59,521 bases of DNA. It comes from Bacteroidales bacterium. GTDB taxonomy: Bacteria; Bacteroidota; Bacteroidia; Bacteroidales; VadinHA17. A program made the translations under genes and the position numbers. Under the pieces are notes generated by a model. That model was not told where the DNA came from. It made no database searches and was given only the letters and a program-made list of their open reading frames with translations. This document shows positions 18,786 to 28,178 of this stretch, piece after piece. The DNA is taken from contig JAGPFZ010000007.1 of assembly GCA_018056245.1 (NCBI GenBank), positions 1 to 59,521 of the forward strand, read 5' to 3'. The number at the start of each line of letters is the position of its first letter. The stretch's first letter is position 1.

Positions 18786-19760
18786 TTAAATTTCAAAAAT
18801 TGCTTTTTTAATTTCAGACCATTTCTCAGGTAATATTCGTGCTCCGGAGGTTTCTATTACTCTTGCCGCAAGAAATGAGCCATATTGTCCGCATGTAATT
18901 AGTGGCTTATTCTGCGCAATACCGTAAAGAAAACCTGATGCGTACAAATCACCGGCTCCTGTTGTGTCGAGGCATTCAGCAGGGTATGGTTGAATTTTAT
19001 AGGTTTCATTGCCTCTTTTAACCAGAGAGCCTTCAGCTCCCATCTTGATAACAACTATCTCACATTTTTCTGAAAGCAGTTCAAGTGCTTTTTCCGGTTC
19101 AAGCCCTGTAAAAGTGCGTGACTCATCCGAATTTGCAAACAAAATATCAATGTAATTATCAATAATTTCACGAAAAGAATTTATTCTGTCGGCAACTACA
19201 TTATAGCTGGCAAGATCGAGAGCAATCTTCATGTTCATTGATTTTGCCAGAGAACAGGCTCTTAAAATAAATGGAAGGTTATTTATCAGATAACCTTCAA
19301 GATAAAGAATATCAAAACCTTGAAATATAGATGGAATAATATCATCCGGATAAAGCTCTACGGCGGCGCCAATATATGTGGCAAAAGTTCTCTCCCTGTC
19401 AGGAGTTACAAAAGCAATAGCAACACCTGTAGGTGTATTTGACTGCTTGAGAAATGTTTTCACTCCTGCATGCTTAAGATCATTTTTAAAAAAGTATCCG
19501 TTTTCGTCATTGCCTATGGAGCCTATAAAACCTGTTTCAGCCCCTAACATTGCTAATCCGTGAATCGTATTTGCCGCTGAACCCCCTGAAGCAAAAAAAC
19601 TGTGAAAATGTGCAGTTTCTTTACGTATTTTTTCAGAAAGTTTATGATTAATGAGCTGCATACTTCCCTTTGGAAGGGAAAATCTCTTAAGTAATTTCTC
19701 ATCATCACTAAAAATAATAACATCCACTATAGCATTGCCGATGCCAATAATTTTTTTCAT
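18786..19760 (-). CDS. PfkB-family sugar/adenosine kinase
   Basis: A ribokinase-fold enzyme of 324 residues from the preferred start. It shows the N-terminal IGIGNAIVD motif, the SGGSAANT substrate loop with GxIGxDExG, and the C-terminal DTTGAGD signature with the catalytic Asp. It most resembles the adenosine kinase-like branch of PfkB proteins, which phosphorylate nucleosides or sugars with ATP. The frame is open for 19 more codons (to 19817), but the conserved core begins exactly at the MKKIIGIGN methionine. A TATATTTG -7-like element sits 15-22 nt upstream of that codon, so the shorter form is chosen. The substrate is not determined. Confidence 0.85.
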   Translation of the reverse strand: MKKIIGIGNAIVDVIIFSDDEKLLKRFSLPKGSMQLINHKLSEKIRKETAHFHSFFASGGSAANTIHGLAMLGAETGFIGSIGNDENGYFFKNDLKHAGVKTFLKQSNTPTGVAIAFVTPDRERTFATYIGAAVELYPDDIIPSIFQGFDILYLEGYLINNLPFILRACSLAKSMNMKIALDLASYNVVADRINSFREIIDNYIDILFANSDESRTFTGLEPEKALELLSEKCEIVVIKMGAEGSLVKRGNETYKIQPYPAECLDTTGAGDLYASGFLYGIAQNKPLITCGQYGSFLAARVIETSGARILPEKWSEIKKAIFEI

Positions 19761-19774
19761 TGCAAAAAATTTTT

Positions 19775-19782
19775 CAAATATA
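19775..19782 (-). promoter_or_regulatory. Possible -7 element for the PfkB kinase
   Basis: The minus strand reads TATATTTG, an exact TAnnTTTG match just upstream of the preferred start at 19760. It would lie inside the coding region if the longer start at 19817 were used. A TTTG lies 13 nt further upstream, closer than the usual 19-20 nt. Confidence 0.3.
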
Positions 19783-19842
19783 TTGTTAAATTCATCAAAA
19801 GCCTGTATTTTTGCCACGCTAAAATCCAGGACAGAAAAATAT

Positions 19843-19916
19843 TCCTCAGTAGCTCAGCTGGTTAGAGCGGCGGACTGTTAATCCGTAGGTCGCAGGTTCG
19901 ATCCCTGCCTGGGGAG
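19843..19916 (+). tRNA. tRNA-Asn (anticodon GTT)
   Basis: A 74-nt cloverleaf. The acceptor stem TCCTCAG pairs with CTGGGGA, with one G-U pair. The D-arm has AGCTCAGCTGGTTAGAGC, and the anticodon loop CTGTTAA carries GTT at 19877-19879. The T-arm has the GGTTCGATCC core. The discriminator base is G and the CCA end is not encoded. Confidence 0.96.
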
Positions 19917-20098
19917 CAAGTAATAAATAACAGACTTTTTCAGAAAAGGCATTTTTTATACGACATTTTATAATTTATTTAAGTTATTCATTAGATTTCT
20001 TTAAGATTCTTCTTAAATTATCCTGATTAATATTTATTTTTGGTAATTTAGATTCTGGCAAAGAATAGATTTTTCAATCTGGAAGATAAAATATTTTA

Positions 20099-21193
20099 AT
20101 GAAAGTTCTTGTCATAACTGACCTTTGCGGCGGGTTTTCTATAACCTTGCCAGAAAGGCAGCTTTATAAAGGCCTGATGGAGAAGGGAGTTGAAATGACT
20201 GTAGTCACCCACTATCCAACCGCCGAATCGGAGTATCTGGAAAAGGCAGGATTGAAGGTGATTTATATCCCGATACTGAAAAAATTTGATTTTAAGGCGA
20301 TAAAGAATCTGAAACGGGTAATCAGAGAGGGGAAATATGACATTCTTTATATTACATTCGGAAAGGGTATCACTAACGCCATTCTGGCGGTGTGGAACAC
20401 TAAGGTAAAAATTATTGGCTATATAGGTTCACTCAATATCCACTGGCATGATCCCACGGCTTACCTTTCATTTCTTAATCCAAGAATCGATCGTATGGTT
20501 TGCCTCAGTGATGGAGTTATGGAACATTTTATAAAGCAGGGAGGTAGGCGGCTTAAAGAAAAATCTATAAGAATTTATAAAGGCTATAACCCTGAATGGA
20601 TACATGTTTCATCGGCTGTTCCAAGACAGGCACTGGATATACCGGAGGATGCTTTAATAGTATGTTGTATTGCAAATATAAGGAAGGAGAAGGGGATTCC
20701 TTATCTGATTAATTCAGCTCGGTATCTGCCTGATAACCTTCCTGTGTATTTTATTCTTATTGGAAAAGGAATGGACTCAAAGAAAATAAAACGATTGGTT
20801 TCAAGATCGCCTTATAATAACCATTTCCGGATACTTGGATTTATTTATGATATTTTTCCATATACCGCAATGTGCGACATTTATGTTCAGCCTTCGGTAA
20901 CAGAAGGGCTGGGACGATCTATTATAGAAGCTATGTGTCTCAGGAAACCGGTTATTGTTACAGACAGAGGTGGTGCAAAAGAACTTGTTGATGAAGGCAT
21001 TAATGGTTTTGTGGTGCCCGCGAAATCTTCATTTGCAATCGCCCAAAAAATAAATTATTGCTTCGCTATACGTGAAAAACTTCCGGAAATGGGGGAAAAG
21101 TCACTCTTGAAAGTAAAGAAGCTTCTTGACCCTAAAGAGGCTGTTGAGAAGACTTACAGGTTGTTTTGTGAAGAAACAGGTAAATACATTTAG
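20099..21193 (+). CDS. GT4-family glycosyltransferase
   Basis: A 364-residue GT-B glycosyltransferase, probably cytoplasmic and acting in surface polysaccharide or glycolipid synthesis. The N-terminal half has the acceptor-side Rossmann fold with GGFS near the start. The C-terminal donor domain has CIANIRKEKGIPYL, ILIGKG, the PSVTEGLGRSIIEAM signature with Glu269 and Glu277, and GGAKELVDEG. The last two bases of the sequence before the insertion element supply TA and the first G of the element completes the TAG stop, so the natural C-terminus may have been slightly changed by the insertion. The fold itself appears complete. The gene lies 182 nt after tRNA-Asn. Confidence 0.88.
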   Translation: MKVLVITDLCGGFSITLPERQLYKGLMEKGVEMTVVTHYPTAESEYLEKAGLKVIYIPILKKFDFKAIKNLKRVIREGKYDILYITFGKGITNAILAVWNTKVKIIGYIGSLNIHWHDPTAYLSFLNPRIDRMVCLSDGVMEHFIKQGGRRLKEKSIRIYKGYNPEWIHVSSAVPRQALDIPEDALIVCCIANIRKEKGIPYLINSARYLPDNLPVYFILIGKGMDSKKIKRLVSRSPYNNHFRILGFIYDIFPYTAMCDIYVQPSVTEGLGRSIIEAMCLRKPVIVTDRGGAKELVDEGINGFVVPAKSSFAIAQKINYCFAIREKLPEMGEKSLLKVKKLLDPKEAVEKTYRLFCEETGKYI

Positions 21194-21929
21194 GGTACCT
21201 CGAAAAACTACTTTTTTGGCGCTGTTATTTTACACAAATATATTATATGGTTTTCTAAAAACTTAATTTTACCCCCTATTTTTTATTTAATTAATTATCA
21301 GATACATACATAAGTACATCTTTCACCTCCGGACATAACTATCCCATGGCAACCATTATTTTTAATTGAGTACAGCGACTGATATTGTAAGTAAGGTTCA
21401 TTAGCCCGATTTTCGCTGTAGCTATTACAATCCCAATAGTGCGGACAATGGAGCCATGCATGCTGTTTTCTACAAAGCCGAACACGTGTTCGACCCTTAC
21501 ATGTGTCCTCGATTTCTCTTTGTTATTGGCTTTCTGTTCTTCGGTTAAGGGTTTGTTGCGGTACCCTTTCTCAATTATTTTGTTGATGACTTTTTTCTTT
21601 TTGTAAACCGTTTCCTGATCCTCTCCTGTATAAGCGCTGTCAGCATAAAGCGGTTGTCCCTCATCTTTCTCTGTCGGCAACTGTTCCATAACTTGAGAGT
21701 CATGTACAGATGCATCAGTAACAATAAATTCTTCTATGAGTTTAGTCTTTGTATCGGCTTTTACATGGTTCTTATAACCGTAAAAAGTATTGTTGTTTTT
21801 CTTAGTCCATCTGGCATCCACGTCCTTCTGTGCTAATTTATGGAGCTTCACTTTCCACTCCGCCGGCGCTGTACCTGTCTCTTTAATACTCTTGTTCTCT
21901 TAGCGGGTATTTCGTTGGCGTGGAGCCTC
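21193..21929 (-). mobile_element. Truncated IS5-family element (copy 1)
   Basis: Positions 21193-21929 align base for base, with scattered differences, to 38878-39618 of the complete copy. The left terminal repeat is present (GGGTACCTCGAAAAAC, one base different from copy 2). The other end, with most of the transposase N-terminal ORF and its terminal repeat, is missing. The similarity stops at 21929, where the GH78 gene sequence begins in mid-gene. The four bases outside the left end are TTTA, and no matching duplication exists because the other end is lost. Confidence 0.88.
21339..21851 (-). pseudogene. IS5-family transposase, C-terminal part, N-terminus lost
   Basis: A 170-residue DDE transposase fragment with DARWTKKNN, the second catalytic Asp in YADSAYTG and the catalytic Glu in VRVEHVFG. 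In the same frame upstream it continues through an in-frame TAA at 21900-21902 into nine codons of the N-terminal ORF before the junction at 21929. The first catalytic Asp, located in the N-terminal ORF of copy 2, is absent, so no active enzyme can be made. It differs from copy 2 by about eight residues of 170, so the two copies are not a very recent duplication. Confidence 0.85.
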
Positions 21930-24900
21930 CTATTTTGGGGTCAAAAACGAAACCAACAGATTTGTATGGAGCTTTTCGGGCAATACTCTAACCGCATCAA
22001 AAGAAAATGTTACCGGTACAACCCTTATAGGAACAATCTACCTTCAGGGTTCGGTATCGCCAAAAAAACGGTTTGATCTATCTATAAATCTGTCGTCCAA
22101 CAAGATAACCACTACAATAAACGACAAAACAGTAAGCACTATTGAACACTCATATCCAATTGAATGCCCTTATGTGGGACTTATGGTTTCCGGCGCTATT
22201 TCAGGCGCAAGGACACAGACATCGGATATCCCGTCACAGTCGGCTAAATTCAGTAACTTTTCAGTTACCGTTGACGGGGTGACAGAGAGGATTGGCGAAG
22301 AAAATTTTGCTTTAGAGGTACCTGAATCCCAGCCAAATAGTGGTGGCGGTTTTCAGGGTATGGGACGATCAAGGGGTGTAACCTTCTTCCAGACTGAGTA
22401 TCAAGGCAAACCTGTTGAATATCTCGCGGAATCAACCTTGATGCCACGGTTCCGGACCGAGAAACAATTGAAAGGCAAAGTAAAATAGGCCAGATTATAT
22501 ATCTCATCATTGGGCGTTTACGATGCTTTCATCAACGGCAAGGAGGTTAAAGAGATACTCTCCGATGGCACTGAAATGGACGACGTCTTCAGTCCGGGTT
22601 GGACAAATTACAACGATTATCTTTACTATCGCGCATACGATGTTACTAGTTACATTGACAATAAAGATTTGGCTATAGGGGTACGACTTGGTACAGGATG
22701 GTACGCCGGCATAATTGGCCGCGCTTACTACGGCGGTATAGGTGAAAAAGGGATCAACGAACTCTCCCTGTTGGCCGAATTGGCCATCGAATACGTTGAT
22801 GGTAGCACTGAAATAATAACATCCAATACAACCGATTGGGTTGCCTCCGAAAATGGCCCAATATTATCGAATGATTTCTTCGCCGGAGAAGTATACGATT
22901 CACGGTTGGAAGCTAATATCAAAGGATGGGACAACAGCGGATTCAACGCCCAGAGATGGTCACAAGTAAAAAGACTCGACTATAAACCAAAATTAGTGGG
23001 GGGAAACGAAAATACCGCTTACATGCTTGAAGAGTACCGTATTGACCCTAAAGAGAGCGATTAAACCTATATTTATGATCCAAAGGAGATAGATATGTCC
23101 ACTGGATTGGCTTTTGGAGCGGTAAAACCGGCTTTCGTAAATCCGGAAGAAAAAATCAGCCTTGAAAAGGGGAAAATCTTGATGGTAGATTTGGGGCAGA
23201 ACATAGCGGGTGTTCCTGGTATATCTATAACGGGTGCCGAAGGAACGATCGTTAAATTAAGGGGAGCAGAGATGTTAAATGACGGTAAAGATAATCCTGA
23301 AGTACGTAACGGTGGCAGTTGCGGTCCCAAAGGTACATTATATTGGACCGGACTGACCAGGGCGCGGGAAACAGATAAAAACTGGTACACCGACCTTTAT
23401 TATATGAACGACGAAGAGGTTCAGGAGTATAGACCTAGTTTTACTTTCCATGGTTTCAGGTATCTGGAGATATCGGCAGATAACGACATAACCATTTATA
23501 GTGTTTACGCCCAGCCCATTACATCTGCCGTTAAACAGACCGGTTTCATAGAGATAAACAACGTTAATGTTAACCAGCTTTTCAGTAATGTCCTCTGGAG
23601 CCAGATGGGCAACCATATAACAATACCTACCGATTGCCCCAACCGCTCTGAACGCCTCGGCTGGTCGGGTGATATTGTTGTATTCAGTGAGACATCCCTA
23701 TACAACTTCGATAATGTCAATTTCATGGATAACTACATGAAGATTGCGGCTAATTATGCAGAAAACAATGGCGGTAACTTCGGGACAACAATGCCTGGGG
23801 CTAGCAGTGGGAATGGAAGTTCTAACGCTGGGTGGACAAATGTCGGGATAATTTTGGCGTGGTCAATCTACCAACAAACGGGAGATATTTCGGTACTTTC
23901 CGAAAACTACGATATTTTGAAAAATTATATGGATATGATCATCAGGGATGGTCTGCGCGTAGGGTACGGCGACTGGGTGGCTTTCCAAGCAACGTCATCG
24001 ACATTTATGGCGGAGAGTTACAAGGCATACGATGCGCTGTTAATGTCCAAGATAGCATCAGTCCTAGGTAAATCAGGGGATGAAGCCATGTACTTGGCTG
24101 AACACAGTAAAAGTAAGGAGACCATGAGAAACAAGTACATTGACTTACAGGGTAACGTGCTCTCTGTGAGCGCCGACAAGGTAGTAAGCGGTGGCTTTCT
24201 CGCCCCAAATATAATCCTTGACAATTCCCAAACAAGTATTTTATGGTCCCTAAAATTGTTATTGTATGGGTCGGACGACGAGAAAAGGGTTTTTATGGAT
24301 AACCTACTGACAAATATCGAAAATAAAGGGAGCTCAATACGCGATAACGCAGGCGAAAAAACACTGTCGACAGGTTTTCTCGGCGTAAACGTGCTTTTGC
24401 CGGTGCTAACCGAAAACGGTTTGTCCGCTTCGGCATACGACCTTTTACTCCAAGATGAAATGCCCTCATGGCTTTATGAGGTTAAACTAGGGGCAACAAC
24501 CACGTGGGAAAGGTGGAACGCATATTCTGATGAGACAAGTTTCGAGAGTAACGGCATGAACTCATTCAACCACTATGCTTATGGTGCGGTGGCCGAATGG
24601 ATGTACGAATATATGGTGGGTATCCAAAAAGACGAGAATAATCCGGGATTCAAAAATATCGTTTTACAACCTACTATTGACCTTGGACTTAAATACAACG
24701 GCTAAGAGCGAATAAACTGGGTGAACGGGGATTACGAATCATATTATGTCAACATTAAATCATCTTGGAGAGCTAATAACGGTGAGTTACTGACATATGA
24801 AACCGTTATACCCGCCAATACAACGGCAACCCTGTATCTTCCATTGGACGAAGACCTTAACGGGAGTTCTGTTAACTACACAAATGGAGCCAAGGGGGTA

Positions 24901-25032
24901 AACTATGTTGGCACCACAAACCATAATGGATTAAAAGTTGCCGAATTTGGGCTTCTTTCTGGTGGCTATAGATTTGAAATTATTAACGGAGCCATCTCCT
25001 CTACCCTTTTACCCGGTTATAAATCTGAATAG
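21930..25032 (+). pseudogene. GH78 alpha-L-rhamnosidase, N-truncated, three in-frame stops
   Basis: One reading frame runs from the IS junction at 21930 to the TAG at 25030-25032, interrupted by TAG 22486-22488, TAA 23062-23064 and TAA 24703-24705. All four pieces are in the same frame, with no indel. The protein shows a LamG-like N-terminal insert, the N-terminal beta-sandwich (ARLYISSLGVYDAFING, LGTGWYAG), the (alpha/alpha)6 barrel with the catalytic loop NRSERLGWSGD and the WERWNAYS region, and the C-terminal sandwich. GH78 enzymes release alpha-L-rhamnose from plant or bacterial glycans. The true N-terminus and signal peptide are missing. Decay appears recent because conserved residues are kept; readthrough is the alternative. 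Confidence 0.85.
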
Positions 25033-25112
25033 GTTAAAACAAAGAGTGGGCGGGATCGATCAATGTGACCCCAGTTCCTGGGCTTCAAAACTTAATAGGT
25101 TAGTAAAAAGTG

Positions 25113-25150
25113 AAGTAAAGTAGTATTTTGAAAATACTACTTTACTTTTT
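25113..25150. terminator. Bidirectional rho-independent terminator
   Basis: Positions 25113-25128 pair with 25132-25147 through a 3-nt loop (a stem of about 15-16 bp, AGTAAAGTAGTATTT with AAATACTACTTTACT). A T-run follows on the plus strand, and an A-run at 25105-25109 provides the T-run on the minus strand. It lies between the convergent GH78 pseudogene and the OmpA-family gene and can end both transcripts. Confidence 0.85.
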
Positions 25151-25229
25151 AAAATAGACAGATTACTGGTCAAAACCAGAAAACATTAAAAAGACCGTTA
25201 TGCTGAAATCCAGAAGACCCTTATTGTTA

Positions 25230-27212
25230 CTAGAACGAATCCCTCACAATGATAAACGCTTCAGGAAAAGTGGATTTTATCCCTACAAGAGCCTCATCAG
25301 CAGATTCGAGGGTTGGAAACGAGCCCCAGTAATAATCCCAATGACCGTCACCGCTACTTATTTCAAAAACGCCTTCCAACCCGATAATAGCGGGATCCAC
25401 CGGCTCAACATATCTCTTTATCCATATAGTGAACCTGTTGGGACTATAGTCCACAGATGGAAGCCTGTACTCATCAGGTACAGATATCTGCCTTACAACT
25501 AGCTGGTTGTTAAGACCCTGAGTTAACACTGAAATCTCAACCCTTCTGTTATATTTTAGCGATTTCCAGATAAACCTTCCGTTTGCGTCCCTGTTTTTTG
25601 ATAGCGGGTCTTCCGGTCCTAGACCTTTGGTAACGACAGACCCCCCGTCTACTCCCCTGCCAATAAGGTACTGTTTAACGAAATCAGCCCTCTTGGCCGA
25701 TAGATCAATGTTATAACCTTTGTCGCCCTCCTCATCCGTGTAACCCGTAACAAGGATCTGGGCATCGGGTTCAGCGACCAAAAATGCGGCCAGCGAATCC
25801 AAAATAAGATAGGCTTCCTCGTTACGGAACCTATTCAACGCGAACATAATATTGGAAACAGACCATATTTTCACCGGCTCGCGAACCAATGAATCGGGAC
25901 GTGGGCGCACAGCGACAACCACCGGGGCCAATTTATGTACCGAATAGATATCGCTTTGCCCCATTCCGCCGGGACGATCCGACGAAAAGAACGCTACATC
26001 TCCCGTGGAGCTGTAAAAAATATCGTCATACGGACTGTTTACGGGAAAGCCCAGGTTTAAGGGCGGTGTCCAAGTGCGGTCACTTTGTAATCTTGTCATG
26101 AAAATATCGAAACCACCCATTGAATTGTGGCCTTGGGAGGCAAAATAGAGGGTATCTCCCAGGAAAAAAACCGAAGATTCATCATATTGGGTGTTTATAA
26201 CAGGACCAACACTTTCCGGTTCCGACCAAAGGCTGTTTTGTCTGTAACTGTAAAAAATATCACTTCCCCCCAAAGAGCCCTCCCTATCGCTTATAAAAAA
26301 AACAGTATCACCTGTCGCCGAAAAAGTTATCGATGTCTCCGCGGAAAGCGAATTAACGTGTCCGGTCACCGACAGCGGTTCACTCCACCTCCCCCCTTGT
26401 AACCCGGAATAAAAGAGATCACCCTTTCCTTCGTCGGCGTAGAGGTACAAAGTCTCTCCACCCTTGGAGATACCTGCCACACCATCATTCCCGGAGGTAT
26501 TTATTGGCGATCCTATGTTTTTTGCGGGTTGCCAGAGGGAAGCCGACATCTCCGAATAATAGATATCCTCGTTGTCGTCGGTTCCTACCCCGGCCCGTAT
26601 CGAGGTAAAGTAAAGTCTTGAACCATCGGCACCGACTATAGGTGCATACTCAGGATCCCCACTGTTGACGTTTGGACCTATGTTTTCTACTAGTGACAAT
26701 CCATCTACTTTCTCCATGATCTCGATACCCGACTGGCACTCAAACACCAACTTTTCGAAGAAACCCACATATTCACTGTTTCCCTCCTTTAACGCCGAGT
26801 CTATCTCCATCCGGTAATAACCTATTGCCCTGCTAAATTCGTACGCTAAATGGTAACTTCTGGCTAGATAATAATGGATATGCTTATCTACCTCTTTATC
26901 AAGACTATATGCTTTCTCAAAAGAGATCTTTGCCAAAGAATCTTGGGCCGTATAAAACAAGCAGACACCAATTTTAAAGTGCAACGAAGCGTTATCCGCT
27001 TCGCTCTCAAGCGCGTTTTGATACCTGCCCAACGCCTCCAGATACTCCCCCCTCTCAAGGTACATGTCGCCTGTCCCTATAGAACGATTAACCGACCTCC
27101 TTATTTTGGTGTCAACATCCCCATAAGAGGGAACCGACTGGGCAAATGACCACCCCGCAATTAAGCAGAGTAGAAAAACGAGGGATAAAATCGACAAATA
27201 TTTGGCCATCAT
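25230..27212 (-). CDS. PorE-like OmpA-family protein with TPR, PD40 and SPOR-like parts
   Basis: A 660-residue exported protein. The signal peptide is at 1-24 and TPR-like helices at about 42-150. A PD40/WD40-like propeller spans about 188-425, with repeated YFTS, LYLYAD, VFFISDREG, LYFASQGH and AFFSSDRPGG blades. An OmpA-like peptidoglycan-binding domain spans about 450-565 (VTGYTDEEG, LSAKRADFV, NRRVEI), and a C-terminal SPOR-like segment about 605-660 (YYWGSFPTLESADEAL). This resembles PorE of type IX secretion, which anchors the machinery to peptidoglycan, though PorE usually has a carboxypeptidase-regulatory domain where this protein has a SPOR-like tail. It is the last gene of the four-gene T9SS operon, 21 nt after the PorP/SprF gene. 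Confidence 0.82.
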   Translation of the reverse strand: MMAKYLSILSLVFLLCLIAGWSFAQSVPSYGDVDTKIRRSVNRSIGTGDMYLERGEYLEALGRYQNALESEADNASLHFKIGVCLFYTAQDSLAKISFEKAYSLDKEVDKHIHYYLARSYHLAYEFSRAIGYYRMEIDSALKEGNSEYVGFFEKLVFECQSGIEIMEKVDGLSLVENIGPNVNSGDPEYAPIVGADGSRLYFTSIRAGVGTDDNEDIYYSEMSASLWQPAKNIGSPINTSGNDGVAGISKGGETLYLYADEGKGDLFYSGLQGGRWSEPLSVTGHVNSLSAETSITFSATGDTVFFISDREGSLGGSDIFYSYRQNSLWSEPESVGPVINTQYDESSVFFLGDTLYFASQGHNSMGGFDIFMTRLQSDRTWTPPLNLGFPVNSPYDDIFYSSTGDVAFFSSDRPGGMGQSDIYSVHKLAPVVVAVRPRPDSLVREPVKIWSVSNIMFALNRFRNEEAYLILDSLAAFLVAEPDAQILVTGYTDEEGDKGYNIDLSAKRADFVKQYLIGRGVDGGSVVTKGLGPEDPLSKNRDANGRFIWKSLKYNRRVEISVLTQGLNNQLVVRQISVPDEYRLPSVDYSPNRFTIWIKRYVEPVDPAIIGLEGVFEISSGDGHWDYYWGSFPTLESADEALVGIKSTFPEAFIIVRDSF

Positions 27213-27233
27213 CCGGATGCTTATAATAATTTC

Positions 27234-28160
27234 TTAGTTCCAGGGGTTTCTTCGGGTTGAACTCCTGTAGAGAGGTTCTTTCTTGGTCAAGGAATAGGGC
27301 GAATTAAAATAGAGGACTATCCCGTGCGACCCCGATGAGATGCTTGAAAGTTGCGAACGGTTCACCTCATAAGCATAACCTATGCCGAAATAGCTGAAGT
27401 TAATGCCGAAGCCGGTAAGTATACTCCTGTTTGTGCGGTATCCAGCCATTGCCCAAAGGCGTCCCTTCCACTCGCCCATCACGCTTATATCAGCCTGCCC
27501 TCTACTGCCATACGAGTATTTGTAGAGAACCGACGGCTGCACCTTCCAAACATTATCTGCCAGATAAAAATCATAGGTGGCCAACCCATAAAGGTTCTGC
27601 AAAAACTTTTTCTCCTGGGTGGTGTATAGAAGTGGCGATGCCAAGTGGATATTCAGATCGTTGTAATTATAATGCACGCCGAAGCCAGTCCGTACCAACG
27701 CCTCGTCAAATAGGTTAGAGGAGTAAAGCGATGGATCCATCTCCGTGCCTATAATAACGTTGTCGTAGTTGATCTTGTTCTGGAAGAAACCGAACGACAG
27801 GCCGAAGGAGAGCGACTGTTCATCGCTGTTCAAGGCCACCCTGTAGGAGTAGTCCAAATCGACGGAAAACTGCTTAAAGATTCCCGTGTTGTTCTGGTCG
27901 ACGTGCAAACCGACGCCCATGTCGCGGGTGACCAGTCCGTGCAACCCGAAACGTATGGTTTCAGGTGCTCCCTTGAGACCCGACCATTGGTCGCGATAGT
28001 CCATGTAAGCCGAGATGTTGCGGTTAATGCCCGCAGCGGCCGGGTTGACCGAGAAGGGGTTTATTTGGTAAAAGTTCTCTCCCGGAACCTGCTGCGATAG
28101 TCCCGAAAGGGAGATCATTAATGTCGCCGTTAACGTCGCTATAATACGTAATTTGTCCAT
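27234..28160 (-). CDS. PorP/SprF-family type IX secretion membrane protein
   Basis: A 308-residue outer-membrane barrel with signal peptide (about 1-22). The start of the mature part, FYQINPFSVNPAAAGINRNI, is the hallmark of PorP/SprF proteins, and it is followed by YRDQWSGLKGAPETIRFGLHG and many amphipathic strands. SprF-type proteins are needed for secretion and cell-surface attachment of substrates carrying type B C-terminal domains. The gene directly upstream (18 nt) encodes such a type B substrate, so this protein is probably its dedicated surface partner. Family assignment is firm. Confidence 0.92.
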   Translation of the reverse strand: MDKLRIIATLTATLMISLSGLSQQVPGENFYQINPFSVNPAAAGINRNISAYMDYRDQWSGLKGAPETIRFGLHGLVTRDMGVGLHVDQNNTGIFKQFSVDLDYSYRVALNSDEQSLSFGLSFGFFQNKINYDNVIIGTEMDPSLYSSNLFDEALVRTGFGVHYNYNDLNIHLASPLLYTTQEKKFLQNLYGLATYDFYLADNVWKVQPSVLYKYSYGSRGQADISVMGEWKGRLWAMAGYRTNRSILTGFGINFSYFGIGYAYEVNRSQLSSISSGSHGIVLYFNSPYSLTKKEPLYRSSTRRNPWN

Positions 28161-28178
28161 TATCTGTTATTTGTAGAG

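Noticed and set aside
19798..19817. Longer start for the PfkB kinase
   Set aside because: The extra 19 codons precede the conserved core and overlap a -7-like element; no relative is expected to carry this extension.
21930..25032. Reassigned stop codon used throughout the genome
   Set aside because: TAA, TAG and TGA all end other intact genes at their expected C-termini (for example TGA at 4059-4061 and TAA after efp), so a general code change is excluded. Local readthrough remains open.
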